Shown piece after piece: positions 46,577 through 57,285 of a stretch of 64,000 bases of DNA. This DNA is from Purpureocillium takamizusanense (taxonomy: Eukaryota > Ascomycota > Sordariomycetes > Hypocreales > Ophiocordycipitaceae): positions 1,426,001-1,490,000 of the forward strand of contig NC_063070.1 in assembly GCF_022605165.1 (NCBI RefSeq), in the 5' to 3' direction. The notes under the pieces were generated by a model. That model was not told the origin of the DNA and ran no database searches. It saw nothing but the letters and a program-made list of their open reading frames with translations. The number at the start of each line of letters is the position of its first letter. Position 1 is the first letter of the stretch. The position numbers were made by a program, and so were the translations under genes.

Positions 46577-48832
46577 GCTGATTCAAGGTTTTGGAGAGAT
46601 GACAATGTGTTCCTGGGTTGCGCCAGGCTTGTTCGACGGCAATACACAAGCGCCCGGCAGTGAGGCTCCAAATATCGGCGTGGCGCGAACTCGTCAGCCT
46701 CTATATAAGTCACAACTTGGCTAACGTTGTTGAAGTGCGCCTCTCGAACCACTAGTATTTCATCATCATGCAGCCGGCCCTGTGGCTCTAACCGAGAGGT
46801 CCTTTTGCCAGCGGCAGACAAGCTTGGCGACGACTGTGTCCAATGCGACACCTGGTCATGGCCTCTGGGGAGCATCCTCAATTTCCTATTCGGGCGCGGG
46901 CTGGAATTGGGGTACAAATTCGCGTCGGCGGCGCAACCACCACCACCAGCCTCTCCAGGGCGGTGGCGTTTCTAGGCGGGGGGCACACAAATGAGTACTA
47001 AGCACTTACGGTGGTAACTTGGAGGGCCCTGTCCGAAGGGCGCGTGCCTGACTGCTCGGGGCGCAGCGTAAGCGCTTCTGCGCTTGACTTGACGTGACGT
47101 CGTTGCGGCTGCGTGGCCAATGGAGACGAGATGATGGATGCATGGAGCTTGCAGGTGGGGAGCCTGTTCGGTCATATCAAGATCGTCATATAGGGCCCTT
47201 GTGAGATACTTGTACATCGCGAGTCCATCACCGATATGGATCTTGCCTGGTCCAGCCCGACGAGCCCGCAGGATAAGCGCCTTCATAATCTCACGGGGAA
47301 TAAACTCAGAGGAACGATGCAAACTACGATATAGCCATGGCTCGACCCGTGGGGAGCACAGTTGAGCGTGTGACCTCCAAGGTATCGCGTCAAATGCGAA
47401 GATGGTGTTGCAAATTGTCGAATTTGCGAATGGCTTCCAACATGATTTGGGCCCTGAAAAACGTATCTTGTGAAGTTGTGACCGCAGCTGGCTCCATTGT
47501 TGCCAGATGCAGATGTGTCTGCCGCAGGCCTCTGACATTCAAACAAGAGGATAAATAAAATAAAAATAAAAAGATTCGAATTCCAGGACCCCCAAAGCTA
47601 CCGCTCCTGGGTAAGCGATCCCAACAACGGTGTCGAACAGTCAGTCCCTCCCAGCTACAAACAAATCAATCCTCTCCTCCCTTCCCTCTGGTCCACGCAC
47701 TCACTTTCGCGCATTCAATATGCAACCAACCTACCCGGCCGCACATAATAACCCTCCGCAATCATGGCGTTCTCCCAATCCAACCCGCGAGCGAGCTCCC
47801 AACTGCCGTGCCCCTCCCGCGCACCGTGCTATGTTCATGTCCCCTTCCCTCTCCTGCACGCCGCATCCACCTCCACAAAAACTCAAAAACCCACCATCGT
47901 CACGCGACCATCTGGCGGTGGTTCAAGCCCCGCCTCCCTCCCACCCGACAGCATCTCGTCGCCGTCGTCCCCAGACTCCCGCTCCCGCTTCCCGCTTCCC
48001 GCTGTCCCGCTCCCAGGTCCCGGCTCTGCGCCCCTGAACTTGGCGGGGCGGGCCGGCGCAGCCGCAGCAGCCGTCGCAAGCACGACATGCATATGGGGTC
48101 ATGAATCGTGCAGTTCTAGATCCATGCTGCGCATGAGCCGCGCGGCATACACACATTGTACGTATGTACGGGACTGTGGGAGGACGGAGACGCTCTCGGT
48201 CGGTGACTTGGCGTTTGAGGCCGTCCCTCAGGCATTACCACTTAATATCTTCTCTTCCTTCTTCTCCGATTGCACTGCCTCGCAAGGTGCGTCGCACACA
48301 TTCGCCAAAGTCGTCTTGCAGCGTTGCCTTCCTTTGTCACTACAGGAATGGATTCCCGGCTGGCAAGGGGGGCGACAGGCAGGTTCATGCAATGGAACGC
48401 AAACAAGACCCGAATTCTGAAATGCGTGTGTCATAATACGTAGTAGACTACCTTTGGCCTTTGCAGGCAGACATCTTGTAACGGAATAATAGAATCGCCC
48501 CAACGCCATACCATAACCAGGCGATCTTGTGGTGACCCAATGCCCCCCTTGCGCCGTCGCTTCTTTGCTCATCTAGTAAGCTCATAAAAAGTTTTCATCT
48601 CGCTCTGCGCAGCGGCTGCGTCCGCACGCCACATCGCTTGCTCGTCGTAATTCGTTGGAAGGAGCGCCCTCGGCATGGCCGTCGCCCCTCGGCGCCCGAC
48701 CGCCAGCGTCGTCGAAGGAGGGGGCGTGACGGGCAGGGCCGACAGGTTCGCGCACGCCCTGCGTGGCGCGGCAACGGCCGCGTACGGCGCGGGCGATGGA
48801 CATGGCGACATCTTTATTGAAGAAAAGCAAAA
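46577..48832. other. Intergenic region with a possible transcribed leader
   Basis: A TATA box for the GPI-protein gene lies at 46701-46708. On the plus strand, 47640-47760 is a C/T- and A-rich stretch like a 5' leader, ending in an ATG at 47764 with a 218-codon low-complexity frame. I do not count that frame as a gene. Confidence 0.45.
46701..46708 (-). promoter_or_regulatory. Putative TATA box of the GPI-protein gene
   Basis: TTATATAG on the minus strand lies about 125 bp upstream of the ATG at 46576. The surrounding core CTATATAAG matches the GFA-gene TATA box. Sequence match only. Confidence 0.4.
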
Positions 48833-50020
48833 TCACCCTATCAGAATCTGGATCTGACCGGCAAACGGGTGCTGGTGCTGATACTGCATGCCGCCGGGGC
48901 CGAGGGTGATTGGTGAAGGGCAGCGCCCGGCGTCAGCAGCACCGGCCACAGCCATGAGCTGACTCACAAATGGGGACATTCTCTCGTGGATCTCGTGCCT
49001 CATGCGCGTCGCGCGCTCCTGCTCCTCCACCTGCCACCGCACGTCGATGAGCGCCGGCGCGTCCATGACCCATTGTCGGATGTCTGTCGACAGCGCGCGG
49101 TAGCCGGGGGCGTTGGGGCCCGAGAACTTGCACATCTGCGCGTGCGTCGCCTCGACGCCGTAGTACGTGACGCCGGGGAGCTGTGGACTGGCCGAGTTGG
49201 CATCGACGACGAGCATCCTGAACTAGGGTTAGCTTGAGCGAAGCGAAAAGGCAGGCTTGGGGGATCGCGTACTTGGTGCCCTTGATGTCCGTCTTATGGT
49301 TCTCGTGCGCCATGTGGATCCTAAAGCGCTGATAAATGTCCAAGAAATGGTTGTTGATGTTGGACAGTGTCTCGTTGTCCTTCTTGAGAGTTTTCAGCAG
49401 CACCGATTCGGACTCAAAGAATTTCTTGGGCATGATGGCGTCGGACATGCCCTGCAGCACGAGACCCCATGTCGCCATGTCGGATCCAGTGTGAGGCGTA
49501 CCAAGAAACATGAGGCCAAAGGTCGAGACGTAGATGGACCGATAATCCTCATGGTGGGAGCTTCGAACGTCATTCGAGTAGAGCAGAGCGCGCTTCACTA
49601 GGATGCCACCCAGGCTGTGGCACACCCAGATGATGGGGTTTCTAAAGGTGCCCTCACTCTTGCGGAACAATGTCAGACTCGTGACGAGTGTCTGGGCGTG
49701 CTGATGAATGAAGTTGTCGCTCGCGCTGCGGTCGTTGCGCCGAGAATATACGTCTGCGTTGTACCCGTACACGAGGATGTTGGCTTGCAAGCCCTTGAGC
49801 GACGCTGGCAGGAGGTCCACGGGCCAGAAGACTCCGTCCTTGGATGTCCACGTTTTGTCGGGGCAGCCATTCAAGCCGTGCACGAGGACTATGTCGACCT
49901 TGGCGTCAGGGTGAGTGTATACGGCGGTGGTCTCATACCGTGAGACGGACCGATTAATGGCGGCCTGGTAGAAGTTTGTTAGGCACAAAGACTTCACCGC
50001 GGTAAAGGGGTACAAACCAT
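48833..50020 (-). CDS. Alpha/beta hydrolase, putative serine esterase of the fungal NLR-associated type
   Basis: The best model has a start codon at 50020-50018, a 53-nt intron (49965-50017; donor GTTTGT, branch CCTAAC, acceptor CCAG), and exons 49964-49273 and 49217-48833 joined by a 55-nt intron (donor GTACGC). It encodes 359 residues. The hydrolase fold shows VHGLNG (oxyanion region), the nucleophile elbow VCHSLGG with Ser near 118, and a MFLGTPHTGSDMATWG segment. In fungi this domain is often the N-terminal effector or sensor part of NACHT or NB-ARC receptors and of TPR/ankyrin proteins. Here the protein ends soon after the hydrolase, with no repeat or NTPase domain. Substrate unknown. 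Intron 2 is firm, because it joins DIKGTK to the conserved VVDANSASPQLPGV; the first intron and the start are less certain. Confidence 0.72.
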
Positions 50021-52152
50021 GATGATATTTGTCGAACAGAGGGAGAGCTTCACGAACGAGGCGTAAGAACAGATTGATTGATGAGGATCAGGTTGTATCC
50101 TTGTCTTGCTTGACAGTTGTGGCTTGTTGATTTGTGATCTTGATTTTGTGATCAAAGTTGCAGGAAGACGTTCGATGTTTTATACAATGAACAAAGGCAA
50201 AACTCGTCGCTCATCATTACACCGAAGCAGACATCTCCGGTGTGAACTCGGCAACCGTCAACCAGGGCCTCGATAGAGACAATCACATGGGTGTGGCACA
50301 GCAGAGCAGGGTCGGATTCGCAACCGCACACCGAGCTGGGGGAAACGGTCGTCACACGCAGAGCCTGGCATATGGGCTGGGGCAAGCATGACATCCGCAA
50401 ACCGGTTTGAACCAGGTGGCCGCGCGACTTGCGCGCCCCAGGACTAGTGTCGAGGCAGGAGGAGGAGTGCGCAGAGGAATGCCGTCAACGACAGCCGGAG
50501 TCGTAGAGCGGTCGATGGCACCCTGCGGCATCGCGTACGTATGGCCGGCTCCGCCCTCCTTCGATGAGACAAACGCAAGTGGACCAGACAAAGGGCTACA
50601 ACTAGCGATAGCCGGCCCGTGGAGATGGACTTCTCGGTCTTCATTGAGCAGAAAGGGCAAGAGTCGCATGTCCGCCCCCTCGCTATGTTCACACCGAGGT
50701 GGCGCACGGGGAGCCACGAGCCGATGCTGGCGGGTGGGCTGTGCAGCCACGCCCTAGCCTCGAAAAGCACAGTCTGCCTCGACACATGAACATGAGCCTC
50801 TGCGGTCGAAGTCACGCCCACCGAAGGGGTCGTATAAGTCCTGGCGTAGACTCGGGCGTCTTCGCGTGCCAGCCTCGTCATTGGCTGCTTGATGGCTGCG
50901 GGACGAATACGGACGGCACCCGGGGGTGTCAGTCGCCACGCACCAGGAACCCGGACGAGAGCCGCGTGGAGATGATTGGCTCTTTGGCGAGGTAGGCTTT
51001 TGCGTTTGGGGTTGCAGGGCCTGAAGCTTCACGGTCGTAGTGCGGTAACTTCCCATCCGTACCGATCCGGATGGGCCACTGCTAGCGTCGTCATCATCGA
51101 GACGTCGCGTGAATACGGTAAGGCTGCGTGCGACACCAACTTCACGTCAATCACGCCGCAACACGCGCAGATGGTTGGTCAACAGCCTGTCGCTGGCGGC
51201 TAGCCGTGAACACCCTCGAGCGTTGGGTGTAACCCCTCCGCAAATCCACCTGCTACCAGAAGAAGCCCTGGCAAGGGTGTTGGGATGAGACGTACGGACA
51301 AGGCAGCTACCGGAATAATCGCCGGCCAATTTGCCGTCTCGACATCGCTGGGCGTGGGACATGTGAGACTGGTTGGGGCAGCATCGACATCACATTTGGC
51401 CGCAGAGGATTTTTAGGGGTTTCGGCTGTCATTCGATCCTGAGACGGGTCAACATGAGCCTCGTGTTCGGTCTAGTTGGCACCGACTCTTCTTTGTGGCT
51501 AGAAATGGCTGCATCTCCACGGATGAAGTGACAGAGTATCGGGCAGGAGCTGTTTGAGATGGCGTTGCAGGCGCTCGATTACCATTGTAGAGAACCTGAG
51601 GGCTTATGAAAGACGGCCCCGACGACTTGGCGTTATTGCTGCCTGCAGGTGTGACAATTGCGTTGCAACGCTGCTACCCGATGTTCTCATGTGCCGCGTA
51701 CTGTTGGCCATACCGACGAGGGACTTGGCGGTCGTGCTAGCGGCGACTACCCAGGACAGCGACCTGCCCTCTTCAATGAGCCATGCGAGCACCTCATTGG
51801 GACCTTCGGCGTTGCCGGCCTCCACCCCAAGACTCTGAAAGGGCTCTTGGTCTCCTGAAATGCCATATGTTTCCAGGAACTGGGAGCCGCGAGCGCTCGG
51901 AGATACGTGTCGCACTGCAGTCGTTGAATCGGAGCAATATCTCATCAGATTGACCTTCATAAAGCGCTGGAGTTTGAGAAAGCTGGTTCACAGCCGACTC
52001 GTGTCTTCACAAGACTGCTCTGGCGCGAGTGTCGGTGTATCGTCGCACGCCAAAAGTCGCTGAGCTCTTCTAGAAGGAATGTCGTAGCACCAAAAACGCC
52101 TCATCATGCGATTCGACTCCTATGAGGCGGTATTTCCCGCCGCCAGCAAACT
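50021..52152. other. Intergenic region
   Basis: The first ~150 bp is an A/C-rich leader for the hydrolase gene on the minus strand. The rest contains only short overlapping frames on both strands. No gene, RNA or repeat can be supported. Confidence 0.45.
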
Positions 52153-53094
52153 CTATTCCTTGGGGGCCAGCATGAGGACGTACTCGCGGGTGCTGTCGCC
52201 GAACCGGATCATGTCCTTGTCTCGGAGCTCCAGGTACCGGCTATCGGGAATCTGGCTATCGTTGAGCGCCGTGCCATTGGCGCTCTCGAGATCCAGAAGG
52301 TACGGCTTCACCTTGCCGATGCGGTCGCCAAACTCGTTCCTCTTCTCCGTGTACCGGAACTGCACGACGGCGTGCTGCTTGCTGATGCTTGGATGCTGGG
52401 CGAGCAGGTCAACGACCGCAGCGTCCCGCCCCACGAGCCAGCAGCTTTTGTGGCCTAGCTCCACCGTGTCGACAATGTCGCTGCCCTTGAATATGTAGAG
52501 CTTCCACTGGTCTTTTGGTGGGGGCTTCCGTGCCTCTGCGGGCTCGTGGTACTTGAGGGTGATGGACGTGCCGTCCGCCTGTGCCACCGAGTTGGACATG
52601 GCCGCCAGCGCGCCCGTAGCGCCGTAATTGGGCTTTTCCTTGGGCTTCTCGGGCTCTTCGCCGCGATCGATGGCGAAGGACGCGTCTTGCGAGGGCAGCG
52701 GCCCACGGTGCTTCACCAGACTTTTGTGGTCCTTTGGCAGATCAGAGTCTCCGTCATCTGCAGCCCGCCTCGACCGTCTCGAGTGTTTGTCATCTCGAGA
52801 TCGCCTCCTCCTTTCGCCGCGCTCCCTGCTTCTGTCACGCGCGCCCTCGCGGCTGCGCTGGCGGTGTCTGTCCGAGCTCCTGGGTCGTCGGCGGGACCTG
52901 ACGGAATCCTCCGGCGAGCGCGAGCGGCGCCTGTTGCGTACTCTCCCCCGTTCGCGGTCTGAGGGTTTCCGGCTCTCCCTTCGGTCTTCGTCATCGTCGT
53001 CACGGCGGTGGCGGGGTTCCTTCGTGTCGTGGCCAGCCCCATCAGCGTCGCGCCGCCTGCTCGATCTGGCATCGCTTTCCTCTACCTGAGGCAT
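52153..53094 (-). CDS. PML1: FHA-domain splicing factor Pml1/SNIP1
   Basis: A single-exon gene of 313 residues. Residues 1-115 are almost entirely Arg, Ser, Asp and Glu, an RS/RD-type disordered region common in splicing proteins. The C-terminal forkhead-associated domain spans ~195-310. It has the phosphothreonine-binding residues Gly222-Arg223 (LVGRD), Ser238 and His241 (SISKQHAVVQFR), and Asn273-Gly274 (ESANGTALND). This architecture, including the pre-FHA stretch PNYGATGALAA, is that of Pml1 (human SNIP1, plant Dawdle). With Bud13 and Snu17 it forms the RES complex, which helps activate the spliceosome and retains unspliced pre-mRNA in the nucleus. Nuclear location is expected. The gene itself has no intron. 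Confidence 0.9.
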   Translation of the reverse strand: MPQVEESDARSSRRRDADGAGHDTKEPRHRRDDDDEDRRESRKPSDRERGRVRNRRRSRSPEDSVRSRRRPRSSDRHRQRSREGARDRSRERGERRRRSRDDKHSRRSRRAADDGDSDLPKDHKSLVKHRGPLPSQDASFAIDRGEEPEKPKEKPNYGATGALAAMSNSVAQADGTSITLKYHEPAEARKPPPKDQWKLYIFKGSDIVDTVELGHKSCWLVGRDAAVVDLLAQHPSISKQHAVVQFRYTEKRNEFGDRIGKVKPYLLDLESANGTALNDSQIPDSRYLELRDKDMIRFGDSTREYVLMLAPKE

Positions 53095-55066
53095 GACTGT
53101 TTGCTCCCGACAGCCGGTCGGCTCTCGCCCTCCGGTTCCTTGTGTGCAGCGGTTTGTCAGCTCAGCAGTTGCTCACTGCGTATCGATGCAGGGTTCGGGG
53201 TCGCCGTTGGGATCGATGCAGCGTCGACGTGGTGGTGTCTGCGAAGAGGGCGTCGCATTGGCGAGTGCGGAGTGAGGTTCGCTGCCCAGGCGTCGTCATA
53301 ATTTTCCCCAAGAAGACGGGAGTGGGTTCCACGGTCGCCCAGCCGCCACTCGCTGCCTGGAGGGCTCATCAAGGGGCCGCAGCGCTGAAGGCCACTGCCA
53401 GGGGCCCCTAGCCCGTCGCCGACAACCGAAGTGGAGGGCAACGACCGCCGTGTCGAACTGCCGGGCCATGCAGCATCGCCGAGCCCACGGAGATGTCAAC
53501 ACTGCAGGCCCGATGTCCCTCGGCGCCTTTTGTCGCGAGACGGATTTGACTTTTGACGCCTATATTTATCAGCGGCTCCGTCCAGCTCACAGCATGTGAA
53601 ACGCGAATCTTACAGTACACCGAGGCTCGCAGCTGCCCAACGCGCCAATCTGATCAGCATGGCCTGTCGCCGACGAGCTCAGATGGAATTGCTGCACTGG
53701 GGACCTTGGGCTGTTCTAGCCTCAAGGGAACCGTGCTTCTGATATGCACACTGCTTGGCTTTCGCCATGGATCAAGGACATGCATCGGCGCTGGTAAGTA
53801 TGGTCTCCCCATTGTTGCCTCGAATCACCTCACCATTGGTACGCAGCGGCTTCGCTCCCGCTGATATCCCCCATTGCCCAGACGCTCCCGAACAACAAAA
53901 GCCTCCACATAGGATCGCACACGATGTTTGCCGGGGAACCGCAGCCATCCCGGGCCCGATCTCGTTGGCGTCTTCTGACGAATACATGGGCAGATACCAG
54001 GACACAAAGTCAAGGTCTGTCGCTGCACTTCAGAGGGCTACGGCTACCTTCACTCGATAATACCTCAACAAACCCTTGTACCAATTTACCGCCCTCTTGA
54101 ACCCGAACCTCGCAAACGCCATAAGTCGGGAGGCGACCGAGCGTGCCACAGGCCGCCGTCTCGAAGCTCTCCGGGCTGCCTATGCCATAGAGCATGGAGC
54201 TGAGGAAGTGAACGAACGACACAGTTGAAATGACTGTGATTATTGTGCGTTTCGTCGGCACTCCAGAAGTCACCAGGCGGCTCAAGTGTACATAGGCGTC
54301 CCTCCTCAGGCAGCTATATCCTGACCGACGGGGCCATGGACGATAGAACGATCCCGGATCGAATCCGATGGGCATGACGCCCTGCGACGCGCCGACAGTA
54401 GATGCCACCCAGGGCGACTAGGTGCTGAATTGCTCGATAAGCTCGCACTGCAGGTTTCTAAATTGGGGTAGTAAGTCGCAAAGGTATGAACTGGCCTGGC
54501 CCGAGGCTGACATTGTATTCTCTCATCGGCTATTTCATCCGCGAGGGACAAGGTCTTTTCATCTCACCAAACTTGTTGGCGGTGTATCGCGCGGCAGTAC
54601 GGCCTCCACTACATGGTCAGGGTCCCCCCGGCCAGCGAGGGGGGTGGTTGAGTTCGTTTGAGGGACCGCAAAGCTCGCTCGCGCCACAGCCCGGAAGCCA
54701 AGACCAGGCCAAAGCTTGGTTACATGGCAGGGTGAACATACCAGACGACAAGGCTCCAAACAACGTGCCTAGTTTCATATAGCCCGCCGATCCCTAGTTC
54801 GTGCCCAGGGCTTGTCCCGCCCTATTCCCTGTTATTCCCCTTGTCCCCTTATGCTGTCAGAAAGCTTATCACACATGCCTACGAAGTAAGTCAAAGGGCT
54901 TACTATGGTAGTCATCCCAGTTGAGTCCGCTACTCTGCCCGCCTTTGTTCCTGCGGGACAGCACAGCTAACCCCGTATAACTCGGTTGTGTAGAGGTCGA
55001 CCTATCACCCATCGAAGTACATCGTCTCGCCCATTGTGCCTTGAACAAGTTCTGGGCCGGGGGGGA
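53095..55066. other. Intergenic region
   Basis: The left ~300 bp is the PML1 promoter. The remainder, to the 3' end of the dehalogenase gene, has only short frames without recognisable features. I see no repeats of note. Confidence 0.45.
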
Positions 55067-55863
55067 TCAACCAGAACGACGCGAAATATGCTCGACCGCC
55101 TCGTCCACGCCCTTGACTATTACCGTGGGTTTGATCCCCATGGCGCCGCCCAGCCCATCCACCCACCCGCCACCTGCCCGATCGACCCACGCGGCTTTGA
55201 GCCCGGCCGCCACCGCCCCTGCGACATCAAAAGGGTTCGAGCTCACGAGCCAGACACTGCCTAGCTGTCCCTCAAAGCCGCTTGCCTTGGCCATGTGCTG
55301 ATATGTGCGAGGGTCCGGCTTGAAGACTTTGAGCGAGTCGACGCTGACAACCTTGGTCGACGGTAATACGTGGCTCGCGCGCGCCAGCGAAGGGGATGTC
55401 TGGAGGGACGAAGTTACCATGGAGACGGTGCCGTTGGAGAAGACGTACGGGTCCAGGGATGGCATCTCGGCAAGCATGGTGAGTGCTTGGTCGACATCGG
55501 GGAAGGTGTCGAGGCCGTTGTACGCGTCCATGATCTGCACTTCCTGCTCCGGTGTGAGCTGGGCACGGGCGTCTGCGGTAGCTTGTCGGAATGACCACCT
55601 CGTCAGGTCGCTGAATGAGCAATACATGCCTTGGTGGCGTACGACACGGTGTAAGCAGAAAGCAGAGATTCATCTGCCGGCCCGGCGTGAGGCTCACCCA
55701 TGCTGTTGATGCGCCACGTGTATTCCAGCTGATAGCGCCTCGCCTGTGCGGCGATGACTTTTGCCTGCTCATCTCCATACAGACGCGCGAGGTGTTGCGC
55801 GATGGATTCGGTGGACAAGAGGGTGCCGTACAGGTCGAATGCGATGGCGGTGCGTGCCATCAT
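55067..55863 (-). CDS. Haloacid dehalogenase, type II (HAD superfamily)
   Basis: Two exons, 55863-55698 and 55629-55067, with a 68-nt intron (donor GTGAGC, acceptor CAAG) give 242 residues. The HAD motifs are all present: the nucleophile Asp10 in FDLYGTL, SNGT near residue 120, Lys in VFKPDP near 159, and VSSNPFDVAGA near 185-194. The SSNxFD motif and the WRINSM...FSDLTRWSF helix cap are those of L-2-haloacid dehalogenases, which hydrolyse 2-haloalkanoates to 2-hydroxyacids. Fungal members have mostly untested substrates. The junction SMG/MYCSFSDL keeps the family spacing. There are two adjacent ATGs (55863 and 55860). The gene is divergent from the HNH-like gene, with 534 bp between starts. 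Confidence 0.85.
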
Positions 55864-56397
55864 TCATCATTCGCAATGAGCTGCGCCCCCTGTGCGGTCG
55901 GGACCACGGAGTGACTGGCTGGCAAGCGGGGTGTGAGTCAGTCCCGCCACAGACACCAAATGGTGCCTATATCCTGTACCAGCACCTAAGGTACTTCGTA
56001 CTTACTTCGGGTGCAAGTTAGGTGCTGGGATCTTGTGATGTTGACCCGCGTGGAAGCCCGGACAGGAAACAATATTACGGTGGGTACAGACGCTCGACCT
56101 GTTTCCTCGAGTTTCTGCAGCTGTTGATGGACGGCAGTTAAATAGCTTGGCGATCTGGTCGCAGCCGAGACGGCAAGGGTGCATATCAATTACGTACGTG
56201 CGCCCTCGCTGGCACGCATGATTCCATAGCGGACTACCGTAACTTATCCATTCTGCTCCTCCAATTGCCTGCCCGCCCGCAAGCCAGAAACCCCCACACG
56301 CATTGACGCTCCCGTCCCCGGACTGGGTCACCAATCGCAACCGATCCATCACGTCAAACCCCCCAGCTTCCGCCCATCCGCAGCTCGCCCAGGCGCC
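55864..56397. promoter_or_regulatory. Shared divergent promoter region
   Basis: A 534-bp gap between the starts of the dehalogenase (-) and the HNH-like gene (+), so it probably drives both. It contains one copy of the 11-mer GTACTTCGTAC at 55991-56001, inside a longer GTAC/TTCG-rich patch. Confidence 0.45.
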
Positions 56398-57285
56398 ATG
56401 GCGTCGATATCCGAGGAAGAGAGTCCCAACTACGCCGTCTTCCGCGACTGTTTCTCGACGACGCTGTTGCGGGCGCAGGCCGCCGGTCAGGGCTCTGGCG
56501 CCGGTTCAAGGAAGCAGCGGAGGCGAGCGAGGCCGGCGCGGGCTCGCAAGGCAGCACCGGCGGGGAGGGATGATGTCCAGGCGGCCCGGGTCCGCTCCCC
56601 GGACCCGCCGTCTCGCCCGGACGCCGACCCGGACGCCGACCCGCAACAAGAGGCCGCCGAGGAGCTGGCCGAATTCATCGACTACTTGACGAGCAGCATC
56701 TTCGACAGCCTCCCGGAGGACCTGAGGGAAGCAGACCACCGGTCCTGGCGCGAGTCGGAGGCGCTGCAGGCGCAGTTCGCGCTGCCGCTGACGGCGGAGA
56801 GCGTGGCGGCCGTGCTGGACCTGGCGCCGCCCATCCCCGAGACACTCGTCACGTACGGCCTCGTAGCGGCGGACGCAACGGCCGACTCGCCGCTGCCCTC
56901 GTCGGCGGAGGCGTTCCTGGCGCCCGTGCTGACGGCGTACCTCGGGGCGGTGACGACGGCGCCGCCAGCGACGCAGGCGACGCGGACGGAGGCGTGCGAG
57001 CTCTGCGGACGGACCTGGATCCCGCTGTCGTATCATCACCTGATCCCGCGCTTCGTGCACGAAAAGGCCATCAAGCGCGGCTGGCACCGCAGGGAGGACC
57101 TGCAGAACGTGGCCTGGCTGTGCGGCGCGTGCCACCGCTTCGTGCACCACTTCCGCGGCCACGAGGACCTGGCGCGAGACTACTACACGGTCGAGCGGCT
57201 GCTGGCGGAGGACGAGGTGCGGCGCTTTGCCGCTTGGGCGGGCAGGCTGCGCTGGAAGGGCGGAAAGGTCCGCAGTGGCAGGTGA
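56398..57285 (+). CDS. HNH-like zinc (treble clef) domain protein
   Basis: A single-exon gene of 295 residues. Residues ~30-85 are Arg/Ala/Pro/Asp-rich and likely disordered, with basic patches that could act in nuclear entry. A helical middle part (~85-190) follows. The C-terminal domain carries Cys200 and Cys203 (CELCGR), His213-His214 (YHHLIPR), Cys242 and Cys245 (WLCGACHRFVHH). This is the layout of HNH-type treble-clef nucleases, with two CxxC zinc knuckles framing the HH motif. The conserved Asn of classical HNH is replaced or shifted, as the stretch after HHLIPR reads FVHEKAIKRG and QNVAWLCGACH. DNA or RNA cleavage is therefore possible but not shown. Homologues I am aware of in fungi are annotated only as hypothetical or HNH-domain proteins. 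Confidence 0.75.
   Translation: MASISEEESPNYAVFRDCFSTTLLRAQAAGQGSGAGSRKQRRRARPARARKAAPAGRDDVQAARVRSPDPPSRPDADPDADPQQEAAEELAEFIDYLTSSIFDSLPEDLREADHRSWRESEALQAQFALPLTAESVAAVLDLAPPIPETLVTYGLVAADATADSPLPSSAEAFLAPVLTAYLGAVTTAPPATQATRTEACELCGRTWIPLSYHHLIPRFVHEKAIKRGWHRREDLQNVAWLCGACHRFVHHFRGHEDLARDYYTVERLLAEDEVRRFAAWAGRLRWKGGKVRSGR

Noticed and set aside
46741..46765. CTCGAACC segment as a possible tRNA B-box
   Set aside because: No complementary T-stem or cloverleaf around it.
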